Below are positions 17,652 to 26,660 of a stretch of DNA of 64,000 nt, piece by piece. The stretch spans positions 22,814-86,813 of the forward strand of contig JAOANE010000048.1 in assembly GCA_025194985.1 (NCBI GenBank), written 5' to 3'. The translations under genes and the position numbers were made by a program. Position 1 is the stretch's first letter; the number at the start of each line of letters is the position of its first letter. The notes under the pieces were generated by a model. The model worked only from the letters and a program-made list of their open reading frames with translations, ran no database searches and was not told where the DNA came from. The stretch is from Regnicoccus frigidus (lineage in GTDB: Bacteria > Cyanobacteriota > Cyanobacteriia > PCC-6307 > Cyanobiaceae).

Positions 17652-19703
17652 TCAGTTGGACCCAGAGCTTGTCTCACTCGTTCGATTCTGATGCATTTCA
17701 ATCTGCCTGTGGGGGACACCGAGGCTGATGCCATGCAGGTGGAACGCCTCATTGATCCGCAGCCTGAACTCTCTGCCGACGACCCACTGTTTCAGCGGTG
17801 ATGTGGTGATCCAAGCCCGTAGCAAATGACCAGAGTGCTTGATTGCGTCGACTCCCAAGATCTCCACGGGATGAAGGATCAGTGCCTGCCACTCTGGATC
17901 GGCTTCCATATCATCAGCAACCTGCCTGATCACTGCAAGGGCTTGGCGCAGATCGGCATCGGCAGACACCTCCACTTCAAAGTCCACCCGTGACCAATCT
18001 TTGGAAAGATTTGAAACCGTGCGTATTTCACTGTTGGGAATGGTGATCAGCTCACCCCCAGCGGATCGTAGTTGGGTGGTGGCCAGATTCATATTTTCAA
18101 CGAATCCACCAGAGGCGTCCACATTGATGATATCGCCGATCGCGAATCGATCCGTTGAGAGGATCATAATTCCATTCACGATGTCTTCCAGCAAACTCCT
18201 GGAGAGAAAGCCAATGGCAATGGCCACCACCCCCGCTCCCGCGAGGACGGCTGGGTCAATTCCAACGATTAACATCGTGGCATAGATTCCAAAAAGAATG
18301 CATGTCAACCTACCGATCCCTTTAAGCACTTTTGCATAGGTGGTTGCACGCATCTGATAGCGATTAGAACCTGGATGCTGGAGGATTGAATCACGAACCC
18401 AATTATTGATCGTGTGATCAATCATCAAAACAATCACCAGCTGAGCAAGGGAAGCCAACAACCAGATCAATGGAACAAGAATAGCTTGCTGGGCAAGGGC
18501 CAACGTGGTCGTACGGCTACTTGGCCAGATCAATAAAACAGAAATAACCCCAGCCACAATCGTACTCAGCAGCAGAAGATCGACGAGCTGAAGTGCAATA
18601 TTCCAGAGACTTTTGATCCGCTGAAGGGACCTGTAGTCCTCAGACCCGATCCCAGAGGCCTTCTGAGGTGGCTTGTGACCCATCTGCTGGACTGTCCTGC
18701 CGAACCGTCGCAGGGCTCTGGCAAAGACATTCCGTTTGTGACGCAGCGGAACTGAAAGTTTGAAGCGCCTCGAAACATTCGACGCCATTGAGGAGTGCTC
18801 GGTCTTCGCGAGCGGATCGGCGCCTCCTTGGGGAGGTCCATCAGGATTCATGGCCGCTTGTTTTGCCGCTGATTCCAGTTGATTCAGACTGGATTGAATG
18901 GCACGAATCCGGTCTCGGAGCAGCCTGCTCAGGCTCGAGAGGAGCACAAAGGCAGTAAAGGCAACAGCCGTGAATCCAGCGGCAAGGATTGGGCGACCCA
19001 GGGGATACCGGGCATCAAAGGCGACTCCCCAAACCGCACCGTTGAGAGAGGCCCGAAGATCCTCCTTCCATTTCTCAGCCAATTCTTGCGTTGTTGTGCC
19101 GGCATTGTCAGCATCAACATCAGTGATTGTGGCAATAATTTGCTGAGATAGATCAATGTCTCGATCAGCCACCGCAAAGACAACCGTGGCATTGTTCTGT
19201 TTGCCAATTTCTATGCTTGGGGTGGCTTTGTTGACCGGCTTAGGCGTCGTTACCAACCAGAAAACGGGCGCCTTGCCTTCCACCGGGCTCTGATCAACGC
19301 CATGTCGATCCCCGGGTTCTGCCCATTGTTTTGTTGAACGCCTCAGCTGCGCCACGACAGCGCTGAAACTTTGTTCAATCGTGTCCGACCGTCGCTCCAC
19401 GGTCTCAATGACTTCATCCTCTGTTGTATTAGGCTCCAGCTGAACAGCGACGATCAATCGTGCATCAGTTCTTTCGCTTGAAATATACGGAATGACCACT
19501 CGACTACACCACCTGCGCCCACAGCGTTGGGCCTGGCGTGGATCCCACCATTGCTTGGCAGACGTTGTTGTAACAGAACTCTCCCCACCGGAGAGCGGTA
19601 GTTGCGCATGGGCATGAGAGAAGGAAGCCAGGACAATCGCCAGGATGCCAGCCAGCAGAAACAAAGGCCACTGCTTCTTGACTGCCTTCTCTTTTGCCAA
19701 CAT
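17652..19703 (-). CDS. Mechanosensitive channel, MscS family, with periplasmic domain
   Basis: 683 residues from the ATG at 19703, which opens a Sec signal (MLAKEKAVKKQWPLFLLAGI onward to SFSHAHAQ). Residues about 35-210 look periplasmic; a helix near 225 and a cluster of helices at about 360-510 follow. The pore helix and beta domain are typical (LAGAGVVAIAIGFLSRSLLEDIVNG, then FAIGDIINVDASGGFVENMN). It should release solutes on hypo-osmotic shock. The gene is visibly AT-richer than its neighbours and uses more A/T-ending codons, a sign of transfer. The frame extends upstream to 19802 without a better start. Confidence 0.88.
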   Translation of the reverse strand: MLAKEKAVKKQWPLFLLAGILAIVLASFSHAHAQLPLSGGESSVTTTSAKQWWDPRQAQRCGRRWCSRVVIPYISSERTDARLIVAVQLEPNTTEDEVIETVERRSDTIEQSFSAVVAQLRRSTKQWAEPGDRHGVDQSPVEGKAPVFWLVTTPKPVNKATPSIEIGKQNNATVVFAVADRDIDLSQQIIATITDVDADNAGTTTQELAEKWKEDLRASLNGAVWGVAFDARYPLGRPILAAGFTAVAFTAFVLLSSLSRLLRDRIRAIQSSLNQLESAAKQAAMNPDGPPQGGADPLAKTEHSSMASNVSRRFKLSVPLRHKRNVFARALRRFGRTVQQMGHKPPQKASGIGSEDYRSLQRIKSLWNIALQLVDLLLLSTIVAGVISVLLIWPSSRTTTLALAQQAILVPLIWLLASLAQLVIVLMIDHTINNWVRDSILQHPGSNRYQMRATTYAKVLKGIGRLTCILFGIYATMLIVGIDPAVLAGAGVVAIAIGFLSRSLLEDIVNGIMILSTDRFAIGDIINVDASGGFVENMNLATTQLRSAGGELITIPNSEIRTVSNLSKDWSRVDFEVEVSADADLRQALAVIRQVADDMEADPEWQALILHPVEILGVDAIKHSGHLLRAWITTSPLKQWVVGREFRLRINEAFHLHGISLGVPHRQIEMHQNRTSETSSGSN

Positions 19704-20160
19704 CAACAGGGACCCTTGATCGCATGATTGACAACTGTATCGCTCACCCAAGTGCCGATGCTGTCCCAAAAGAAGCTGACGGATCAACGGCAGTGAGCGC
19801 AAGCCATTCAGGCCAAGTCAGCGAAAGATTGAAGGCTGCTGTCCTTTCGATTGTCTTGACAACCCAAAGGCAACATAAGCAGTCTTGAAGACACTCATGC
19901 GGGGCCAGCGTCAGCTCATCAGGGCACACCTTTCGAATAAGGTTCCCTTAAGTGCTGATGACCCTGGGAAGACTGGAGTTCAAAAGGCACATACTTGGTG
20001 GCCGCCTTCAACACAAGCCTGCTTCCACTCACGTTGGCTTCCAACGAAGTCAACTTCAGCTCAAGTTGTTTTCGCTCAGATCCAGACTCCGCTCACGCCA
20101 CACCAAACCGCCCACACCAAAATGCTCACGCCGCACACTTGCCATTAACAGGCGCTTCCG
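19704..20160. other. Intergenic region between divergent mscS and deacetylase genes
   Basis: 457 bp of AT-richer sequence. Short frames in it have no ribosome site or protein-like pattern. It must hold the divergent promoters, but I see no convincing hexamer pair or repeat. Confidence 0.5.
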
Positions 20161-20958
20161 ATGAGCCCGCCCATGGCTGTCCTAATCCTGAGTTTGCTGT
20201 TGCTGGGGCTGGCGCTGCTGGTCCTGCTGTTTCCTTCTCTGGTGATCCGTGTCCTGCTGGTTGCCCTGAACCCCTGGATGATCTTTGTGGGGCCGGACCG
20301 AGAGAAGCGGCTGGCCCTCACCATCGATGACGGACCGAGCGGCGCCGGCTCAGGCGCCATTCTCGAACTGCTTCAGGAGTTAGGGGTGCCGGCCACCTTC
20401 TTCCTGATCGGCTCCCATCTGCAGCGCGACGAGCCCTTCCCCCGCCGGGCGCTGGCGCAGGGCCACGAACTCGGCAACCATCTCTGGCGTGACGAACGGG
20501 CGATCGCCCTGTCCAGGCCAGCCTTCGAAGACCAGCTGCGCCGGACCGAGCAGGCCATCGAGCGTGCCGTTGCCCCAGCCCAGCCCAGCTGGCGCTGGTT
20601 CCGCCCCGGCGGCGGCTGGTTTCACAGGGAGATGGATGACTGGCTCGCCGGCGGCCCCTATCGCCTGGTGCTCGGCTCGATCTTCCCCTGGGACACCCTG
20701 CGGCCACCCCTGTGGTTCATGCGCCTGTTCATCTGGATCAATGCCCACCCCGGTGGAATCCTGGTGCTGCACGACACCCCAGAGCTCAGCGCCCGCACCG
20801 CCTTGATCCTTCGCCGGATCGTTCCCGACCTCCGCCGCCGGGGCTACCGGTTTGTACCGCTGCACGAGCTGCTCGCGGAGGTGGGGCCTACGATCCGGGC
20901 CGTCCGCCCGAAGGGAAATGCGCTTCAGCAGCCTGCTCGATCGGATCAGCGCCGTTGA
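20161..20958 (+). CDS. Polysaccharide deacetylase (NodB-homology) family protein
   Basis: 265 residues: an N-terminal membrane anchor (about 5-35, mostly Leu/Val) then a carbohydrate esterase 4 domain. LALTIDDGPSGAGS carries the catalytic DD, TFFLIGSHL and GHELGNHLWRDE carry the metal-binding His region, and FRPGGGWFH and ILVLHDTPE are motifs 3 and 5. It probably deacetylates a cell-wall or envelope glycan. The 3' end overlaps lpxD by 41 bp, consistent with an envelope operon. Confidence 0.88.
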   Translation: MSPPMAVLILSLLLLGLALLVLLFPSLVIRVLLVALNPWMIFVGPDREKRLALTIDDGPSGAGSGAILELLQELGVPATFFLIGSHLQRDEPFPRRALAQGHELGNHLWRDERAIALSRPAFEDQLRRTEQAIERAVAPAQPSWRWFRPGGGWFHREMDDWLAGGPYRLVLGSIFPWDTLRPPLWFMRLFIWINAHPGGILVLHDTPELSARTALILRRIVPDLRRRGYRFVPLHELLAEVGPTIRAVRPKGNALQQPARSDQRR

Positions 20959-21973
20959 GGAGAGCAGCCCCAGGCACCTGGCGGCCGATCCTGAGCTCAG
21001 CGGCGCTGAAGCCCTCGATCGCGCCGGGGCCGGCCAGCTGGCCTTCCTCGAATCCGGCAACGCCCTGGCGGCCGCCCTTTCAGCCAGCGCCGCCGCCGCC
21101 CTGCTGCTGCCCCTCGACGCCGACCTGCAGCGCCTGGCCACCGAGCGGGGGCTGGCCTGGGTGGCACTCAAGGATCCGCGCCTGGGCTTCGCCGAGGCCC
21201 TTGCCGCCCTCCACCCCCAGGCCACCAAGCCAGCGGGGATTCACCCCAGCGCCGTGGTGGATCCAGCCGCCAGCCTGGCCGCCGAGGTGCACGTGGGTGC
21301 CCGCGCCGTGATCGGTGCCGGCTGCGCGGTAAGCCGCGGTTGCACCCTCCATCCCGGCGTAGTGCTCTACGACAACGTGCAGCTGGCTGAAGGCTGCGAG
21401 ATCCATGCCAATGCGGTGCTCCATCCCGGCAGCCAGCTCGGGGCTGGCTGTGTCATCCAGTCGAACGCGGTGATCGGTGCCGAGGGCTTTGGTTTCGTAC
21501 CCACCGCCTCCGGCTGGGTGAAGATGCCCCAGACCGGCCGGGTGGTGCTGGAGGAGGGGGTGGAAGTGGGCTGCGGCTCCACCATCGATCGCCCCACGGT
21601 GGGCGAGACCCGCATCGGTGCCGGCACCAAAATTGACAACCTGGTGCATGTGGGCCATGGCGTGATCACCGGCCGGGGCTGTGCCCTGGCGGCCCAGGTG
21701 GGGATCGCCGGTGGCGCCGTGCTTGGCAACGGTGTGATCCTGGCGGGCCAGGTGGGCGTGGCCAACCGTGCCGTGATCGGCGATCGGGCCATTGCCTCCT
21801 CCAAATCCGGAATCCATGGTGAAATCGCCGCCGGCGAGGTGGTCAGTGGCTACCCGGCGATCCCGAACCGGCTGTGGTTGCGTTGCTCCGCCGTCTTCAA
21901 CAAACTTCCGGAGCTGGCCCGCAGCGTGCGCCAGCTGAGGGCCAGCTCCGGGCCAGCTCCGGAGGAACCCTGA
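20918..21973 (+). CDS. lpxD: UDP-3-O-acylglucosamine N-acyltransferase
   Basis: Third step of lipid A synthesis: N-acylation of UDP-3-O-acyl-glucosamine from acyl-ACP. 351 residues with an N-terminal uridine-binding domain and a left-handed beta-helix of hexapeptide repeats (AVVDPAASLAAEVHVGARAV onward). The catalytic His region is NLVHVGHGVITG and the substrate site VIGAEGFGFVP. The ATG at 20918 is the correct start by alignment with the family N-terminus (MRFSSLLDRI). Confidence 0.93.
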   Translation: MRFSSLLDRISAVEESSPRHLAADPELSGAEALDRAGAGQLAFLESGNALAAALSASAAAALLLPLDADLQRLATERGLAWVALKDPRLGFAEALAALHPQATKPAGIHPSAVVDPAASLAAEVHVGARAVIGAGCAVSRGCTLHPGVVLYDNVQLAEGCEIHANAVLHPGSQLGAGCVIQSNAVIGAEGFGFVPTASGWVKMPQTGRVVLEEGVEVGCGSTIDRPTVGETRIGAGTKIDNLVHVGHGVITGRGCALAAQVGIAGGAVLGNGVILAGQVGVANRAVIGDRAIASSKSGIHGEIAAGEVVSGYPAIPNRLWLRCSAVFNKLPELARSVRQLRASSGPAPEEP

Positions 21974-22038
21974 CGGCACAAGGGGGGCAGGGCAACCCGG
22001 CCGGTAATCTCGCTGATTGATCAAGACCGGCCACCTGC

Positions 22039-23112
22039 ATGACCAGTTACCGGATCACCCTTCTGCCCGGCGATGGCATCGGCCCGGAGATCACGGCGGT
22101 GGCCCGGGGGCTGCTGGATGCGCTGAGCGCCAGGCACGGTTTTGCCCTGGAATACGACAGCCAGCCGATCGGTGGCGCCGCGATCGACGCCTGCGGGGAG
22201 CCATTGCCGGCCAGCACACTTGAGGCCTGCCGCCAGAGCGACGCCGTGCTGCTCGCGGCGATCGGCGGCCCTCGCTACGACAGCCTGCCCAGGGCGCAGC
22301 GCCCCGAAAGCGGCCTTCTCGGCCTGCGCGCTGGCCTGGAGCTGTTCGCCAATCTGCGGCCGGTGAAGATCATCCCGGCTCTGGCCGGCGCCAGCAGCCT
22401 CAAGGCCGAAGTGATCGAGGGGGTGGATCTGCTGGTGGTGCGTGAGCTCACCGGTGGCATCTACTTCGGCACACCCAAGGGCCGAATCGAGGCCGATGGC
22501 CAGGTGAGGGCCTTCAACACGATGGCCTACAGCGATTTCGAAATCGACCGGATCGCCAGGGTTGGTTTCCAGTTGGCGAGCGAGCGCGGCGGCAGGCTCT
22601 GCAGTGTTGACAAGGCCAACGTGCTCGATGTCAGCCAGCTCTGGCGTGACCGGGTCGAGCAGATCGCGCTCGAATTCCCATCAGTGGAGCTCAGCCACCT
22701 CTATGTGGATAACGCCGCGATGCAACTGGTGCGGGCCCCGAAGCAATTCGATGTGCTGCTCACCGGCAACCTGTTCGGCGACATCCTCAGCGATGAAGCC
22801 GCCATGCTCACCGGCAGCATCGGCATGCTGCCGTCAGCGTCGCTCGGCGCCAGCGGGCCGGGAGTTTTTGAGCCGGTGCATGGTTCAGCCCCGGACATCG
22901 CCGGCCTCGATCGGGCCAACCCCCTGGCCATGGCACTCTCAGCCGCCATGTTGCTGCGCGTCGGCCTGAAGCAAGGCGAAGCCGCCGACCAGCTGGAGCG
23001 GGCTGTCGACGCCGTGTTGGCCGCTGGCCATCGCACCGGCGATCTGGCCGGCAGCGGCGAGGCCGCCGTGGGCTGTCAGCGCATGGGTGAGCTGGTGCTG
23101 GCGGCCCTCTAA
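22039..23112 (+). CDS. leuB: 3-isopropylmalate dehydrogenase
   Basis: Third step of leucine synthesis: NAD-dependent oxidative decarboxylation. 357 residues, normal length. Motifs: LLPGDGIGPEI at the N-terminus, the substrate arginines in GLLGLRAGLELFANLRPVK, RELTGGIYFG, and the metal/cofactor segment NLFGDILSDEAAMLTGSIG followed by EPVHGSAPDIAG. It sits between lpxD and prk. Confidence 0.97.
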   Translation: MTSYRITLLPGDGIGPEITAVARGLLDALSARHGFALEYDSQPIGGAAIDACGEPLPASTLEACRQSDAVLLAAIGGPRYDSLPRAQRPESGLLGLRAGLELFANLRPVKIIPALAGASSLKAEVIEGVDLLVVRELTGGIYFGTPKGRIEADGQVRAFNTMAYSDFEIDRIARVGFQLASERGGRLCSVDKANVLDVSQLWRDRVEQIALEFPSVELSHLYVDNAAMQLVRAPKQFDVLLTGNLFGDILSDEAAMLTGSIGMLPSASLGASGPGVFEPVHGSAPDIAGLDRANPLAMALSAAMLLRVGLKQGEAADQLERAVDAVLAAGHRTGDLAGSGEAAVGCQRMGELVLAAL

Positions 23113-23156
23113 CCGGCGACCTGCGAAACTCAGATCCCCCTTCCTCGCGCTCGCCG

Positions 23157-24059
23157 ATGTCCAAGCGTCACCCGATCGTGGCTGTCACCGGTTCTTCCGG
23201 CGCCGGGACCAGCACTGTCAAACGCGCCTTCGAGCACATCTTCGATCGCGAAGGAATCGTGCCGGCCGTGGTGGAAGGTGACAGCTATCACCGTTTCGAG
23301 CGGGCTCCGATGAAGGCGGAGATGGCCAAGGCCCAAGAAGCGGGCGTGAATTTCTCGCACTTCGGACCGGAGGCCAACGTCTTCGACAAGCTCGAAGAGT
23401 TGTTCCGCACCTACGGCAAAACCGGCAACGGCGAGAAGCGCTACTACCTGCACAGCCCCGAGGAAGCCGCCGAGCACAACGGCCGGCTTGGCACCAGCCT
23501 GGATCCCGGTCAGTTCACCCCCTGGGAGCCGATCTCCCCAGACACCGATGTGCTGTTCTACGAAGGCCTGCACGGTGGCGTGGTGGGCGAGGGCTATGAC
23601 GTGGCCGCGCTGGTCGATCTGCTGATCGGCGTGGTGCCGATCGCCAATCTGGAGTGGATCCAGAAGATCAGCCGTGACAACGCCGAGCGTGGCTATTCGG
23701 CCGAGGCGATCGTCGATACGATCCTGCGCCGCATGCCTGACTACATCAATCACATCTGTCCCCAATTCAGCCGCACCGATATCAACTTCCAGCGGGTGCC
23801 CACGGTGGACACCTCCAACCCGTTCATCTGCCGCAACATCCCCTCCCCGGATGAAAGCTTCGTGATCATTCACTTCCGCAAGGGAGCCCGCGAGAAGTGG
23901 GGGATCGATTTTTCCTATCTGCTGCGCATGATCCACGACTCCTTCATGTCGAGCCCGACCAGCATTGTGGTCAATGGCGGCAAAATGGGCTTCGCGATGG
24001 AGATCATCCTGACGCCGATCATCGGCCGGATGATCAAGGACAAATCCAACCACGCCTGA
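23157..24059 (+). CDS. prk: Phosphoribulokinase, class I (CbbP-type)
   Basis: 300 residues. It converts ribulose-5-phosphate plus ATP to RuBP for Rubisco. The P-loop is GSSGAGTST, the proteobacterial class I form, and the whole pattern (EGDSYHRFERAPMKAEMAK, FSHFGPEANVF, VPIANLEWIQKI, RRMPDYINHICPQF, TVDTSNPFI) follows proteobacterial CbbP rather than the shorter-P-loop, redox-cysteine class II enzyme of plants and many cyanobacteria. The paired regulatory cysteines of class II are absent, so thioredoxin/CP12 control through them is not expected. Neighbours are leuB and, 3.8 kb on, fba. Confidence 0.92.
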   Translation: MSKRHPIVAVTGSSGAGTSTVKRAFEHIFDREGIVPAVVEGDSYHRFERAPMKAEMAKAQEAGVNFSHFGPEANVFDKLEELFRTYGKTGNGEKRYYLHSPEEAAEHNGRLGTSLDPGQFTPWEPISPDTDVLFYEGLHGGVVGEGYDVAALVDLLIGVVPIANLEWIQKISRDNAERGYSAEAIVDTILRRMPDYINHICPQFSRTDINFQRVPTVDTSNPFICRNIPSPDESFVIIHFRKGAREKWGIDFSYLLRMIHDSFMSSPTSIVVNGGKMGFAMEIILTPIIGRMIKDKSNHA

Positions 24060-24092
24060 GCGATTAGGCTGGCGCCATTACGTTCAGCATTG

Positions 24093-24428
24093 GTGAGGCC
24101 GATTTCCTTCGCCACACCTCCAGGTTCCGATCCGTCGTCCCCGCTGCCGTCCTTCGTGATCCGAGGGGCCGGCGCCCCGGGAACGGCTCCCCTGCGCTGG
24201 GATCAGATCAACAGTGGTGAGGTGCTGCGCAGGGCGCGCCAGATTTATTTCCACTATTTCGAACATTGCCCGGGGGGAACCGCCCCGATCGGCATCGTCC
24301 TGCACAGCCGCAACGGCCAGGGGCGCGTGGTATTTGAAGTGCCGGTGCTGCTCCCCGACGAACAGTTCGTGCCCCTGGATCTGATCCGCAGTCGCGGTGG
24401 CCGTCCCCGCGGCTTTCGCGGGCTATGA
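24093..24428 (+). CDS. Small conserved hypothetical protein
   Basis: 111 residues from a GTG (a TTG sits one codon earlier). A core reads VLRRARQIYFHYFEHCPGG, GIVLHSRNGQGRVVFEVPVL, ending in a basic tail (RSRGGRPRGFRGL). No membrane helix or known motif. It overlaps the pilD ATG by 4 bp, so it is probably co-translated with the prepilin peptidase. I do not recognise the family. Confidence 0.6.
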   Translation: MRPISFATPPGSDPSSPLPSFVIRGAGAPGTAPLRWDQINSGEVLRRARQIYFHYFEHCPGGTAPIGIVLHSRNGQGRVVFEVPVLLPDEQFVPLDLIRSRGGRPRGFRGL

Positions 24429-25288
24429 CCCTCCAGACAGCTGCCCCCGCCTTGTCGATCACCCCTGGCCTGGCCATTCTTGTCGCCCTGCTTGGCGCCT
24501 GTGTCGGCAGTTTTCTCAACGTGGTGATCCACAGGGTTCCGCGGCGCGAATCGATCCTGTACCCCCCCAGCCATTGCCCACGTTGCGGCACCAGCTTGCG
24601 CTGGCAGCACAACCTGCCGCTGATCAGCTGGCTGCTGCTGCGCGGTTGCTGCGCCGATTGCCAGCGGCCGATCGCCATTCGCTATCCACTGATCGAGCTG
24701 CTCAGCGCCGGCCTTTGGATCGCCATGCTGTTCGCCAGGCCAGGCGCGATGGCAACGCCGCCGACCTGGATGCTGCTGTCCGCCGGCTGGCTGCTGGTCA
24801 GCTGGTTGCTGCCCCTGGCCCTGATCGACTGCGACCATCTCTGGCTGCCCGAACCCCTCTGCCGCTGGGGCCTGGTGCTGGGTCTGGCCGTCACCGCCCT
24901 GCTCGGGCTGAGCCAGTCGGCCGCGACGGCCCGCGAGCTGCTGGCCGACCATCTCCTGGCTGCCACCGCTGGCCTGCTGGCCTTTGAAGGGCTCAGCGCC
25001 CTGGCCGAACGGTTGATCGGCCGGCCGGCCTTGGGGCTGGGCGACGCCAAGCTCGCTGCCCTGCTCGGCGCCTGGCTGGGCTGGCAAGGCCTTTGGGTGG
25101 CGGTGATGCTGGCCGTCCTTACCGGAGCCCTGCTCGGTGGCGCCGCCAGGCTGGGCGGCTTGCTCGGGCCCAGGGAGCCCTTTCCATTCGGTCCATTCCT
25201 GGCCTTCGGCGGCATCGCCACCTGGGTGGCCGGCGAAAGCTGGTGGCTGAGCCAGCTCCAGATCCTCAGCGGCGGCGCCAGCCTTTAA
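24425..25288 (+). CDS. pilD: Prepilin peptidase / N-methyltransferase
   Basis: 287 residues, polytopic inner-membrane enzyme that cleaves and N-methylates type IV prepilins. The N-terminal domain keeps the zinc tetrad (CPRCG and CADCQ) and GSFLNVVIHRVPR. The two catalytic aspartates are in LALIDCDHLWLPE and in the GxGD motif ALGLGDAKLAALLG. No other pilus gene is in the window, but natural competence or motility is suggested. Confidence 0.94.
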   Translation: MTLQTAAPALSITPGLAILVALLGACVGSFLNVVIHRVPRRESILYPPSHCPRCGTSLRWQHNLPLISWLLLRGCCADCQRPIAIRYPLIELLSAGLWIAMLFARPGAMATPPTWMLLSAGWLLVSWLLPLALIDCDHLWLPEPLCRWGLVLGLAVTALLGLSQSAATARELLADHLLAATAGLLAFEGLSALAERLIGRPALGLGDAKLAALLGAWLGWQGLWVAVMLAVLTGALLGGAARLGGLLGPREPFPFGPFLAFGGIATWVAGESWWLSQLQILSGGASL

Positions 25289-25320
25289 TGGACTCCTCGC
25301 TTCGAGCTTGCTGATAGCCC

Positions 25321-26202
25321 ATGTCGCTGTTCGACTGGTTCGCCGATCGACGCAAGACCACTCCGGTCGTCCGTGCCGCCCAGGAGGTGGAAGAAGGGGA
25401 TGGCCTCTGGAGCAAGTGCCCGGAATGTGGCCTGGTCGTCTACCGCAAAGACCTGATCACCAACGCCAGCGTCTGCATCGGCTGCGGCCACCACCACAAC
25501 ATCGACAGCGGCGCCCGGATTCGGCTGATGGCCGATGAGGGGAGCTTCATGCCGGTGGACCGTGATCTGGCACCGACGGACCCGCTGGCCTTCAAAGACC
25601 GACGCAGCTATGCCGATCGGATCCTCGACAGCCAGGGCAGCACCGGCCTGAGAGATGCGGTTGTCTGTGGATTTTGCCGGCTGGATGACAGGCCCCTGGC
25701 ACTGGGGGTGATGGATTTCCGCTTCATGGGCGGCTCGATGGGATCGGTGGTGGGCGAGAAGCTGACCCGGCTGATTGAGACGGCCACAGATCGCGGCCTG
25801 CCGGTGGTGATTGTCTGCGCCTCCGGCGGTGCCCGCATGCAGGAGGGAATGCTGAGCCTGATGCAAATGGCGAAGATTTCTGGTGCGCTGCAGCGGCACC
25901 GCCAGGCCGAACTGCTCTACATCCCCCTGCTCACCCACCCCACCACCGGCGGCGTAACCGCCAGCTTCGCCATGCTCGGCGACCTGATCCTGGCCGAACC
26001 CAAGGCCCTGATTGGCTTCGCCGGCCGCCGGGTGATCGAGCAGACCCTGCGTGAAAAACTCCCGGAGGGTTTCCAGACCGCCGAATATCTGCTCGAGCAC
26101 GGCTTCGTCGACCAGATTGTTCCGCGCACCCAGCTGAAAAGCACCCTCTCCAGCCTGCTCAGGCTGCATGGTTGCCGCACCGCCGTGGCAGCAGGAGCAT
26201 GA
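25321..26202 (+). CDS. accD: Acetyl-CoA carboxylase carboxyltransferase subunit beta
   Basis: 293 residues. Subunit of the carboxyltransferase that makes malonyl-CoA for fatty acids. The N-terminal zinc finger CPECG...CIGCG is intact, followed by the crotonase-type core (FRFMGGSMGSVVGEKLTRL, VIVCASGGARMQEG, IPLLTHPTTGGVTASFAMLGD). The final ATGA overlaps the start of the next gene. Confidence 0.96.
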   Translation: MSLFDWFADRRKTTPVVRAAQEVEEGDGLWSKCPECGLVVYRKDLITNASVCIGCGHHHNIDSGARIRLMADEGSFMPVDRDLAPTDPLAFKDRRSYADRILDSQGSTGLRDAVVCGFCRLDDRPLALGVMDFRFMGGSMGSVVGEKLTRLIETATDRGLPVVIVCASGGARMQEGMLSLMQMAKISGALQRHRQAELLYIPLLTHPTTGGVTASFAMLGDLILAEPKALIGFAGRRVIEQTLREKLPEGFQTAEYLLEHGFVDQIVPRTQLKSTLSSLLRLHGCRTAVAAGA

Positions 26203-26660
26203 GATCACTCCCCCGGTCACGCTGGCGCACCAACCTGCTGAGCAAGGTCCTTTTGAGCAAGGTCCTTTTGAACAAAGTCCTGGTGAGTCTTGTCCTGGTT
26301 CTTGGGCTTGGCCTGCCACTTGGCTTGGCCTGGGCGCCGGCCGCCATTGCCGCGCCGGTGAGCTGGAAGGAAGTGAGCGCCAGTGAGGAGGGGCAGCAGT
26401 GGTGGGACGAAGGCAGCCTGCGGCGCAGCCGCGAGGGCTACCTCTCGGTGTTGAGCCGCTTCAAGCCAGAAGACAGCAGCCAGCAGGGCAGCCTCTACGT
26501 GATGGAGATCAACTGCAGCGAGCAACGCTTCCGTGACGTTTCGGTGAATGGCCTGCCGCGCTTCAAGGCCCCCTGGCAAAGCGCCGCAGGCGACACCTTG
26601 ATCAGCGAGGTGATCGAGGAGGCCTGCGCGGCCGGTGCTCCCTTGCTCGCCGCCGCATGA
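26199..26660 (+). CDS. Secreted hypothetical protein with tandem-repeat leader
   Basis: 153 residues. The ATG at 26199 overlaps the accD stop. The leader is unusual: basic start, then LLSKVLLSKVLLNKVLVSLV, produced by a 15-bp tandem repeat, then a hydrophobic core ending AAIAAP, a likely signal-peptidase site. The mature part (SASEEGQQWWDEGSLRRS, MEINCSEQRFRDVSVNG, EEACAAG) has two cysteines and looks like a small periplasmic protein. Function unknown. Its TGA overlaps the ATG of the oxidoreductase. Confidence 0.7.
   Translation: MRSLPRSRWRTNLLSKVLLSKVLLNKVLVSLVLVLGLGLPLGLAWAPAAIAAPVSWKEVSASEEGQQWWDEGSLRRSREGYLSVLSRFKPEDSSQQGSLYVMEINCSEQRFRDVSVNGLPRFKAPWQSAAGDTLISEVIEEACAAGAPLLAAA
26239..26283 (+). 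repeat. Three 15-bp tandem repeats inside a signal peptide
   Basis: Unit TGAGCAAGGTCCTTT occurs at 26239 and 26254 exactly and at 26269 with substitutions. It encodes repeated LLSKV blocks in the leader of the 26199-26660 protein, so copy number would change leader length without breaking frame. Confidence 0.85.
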
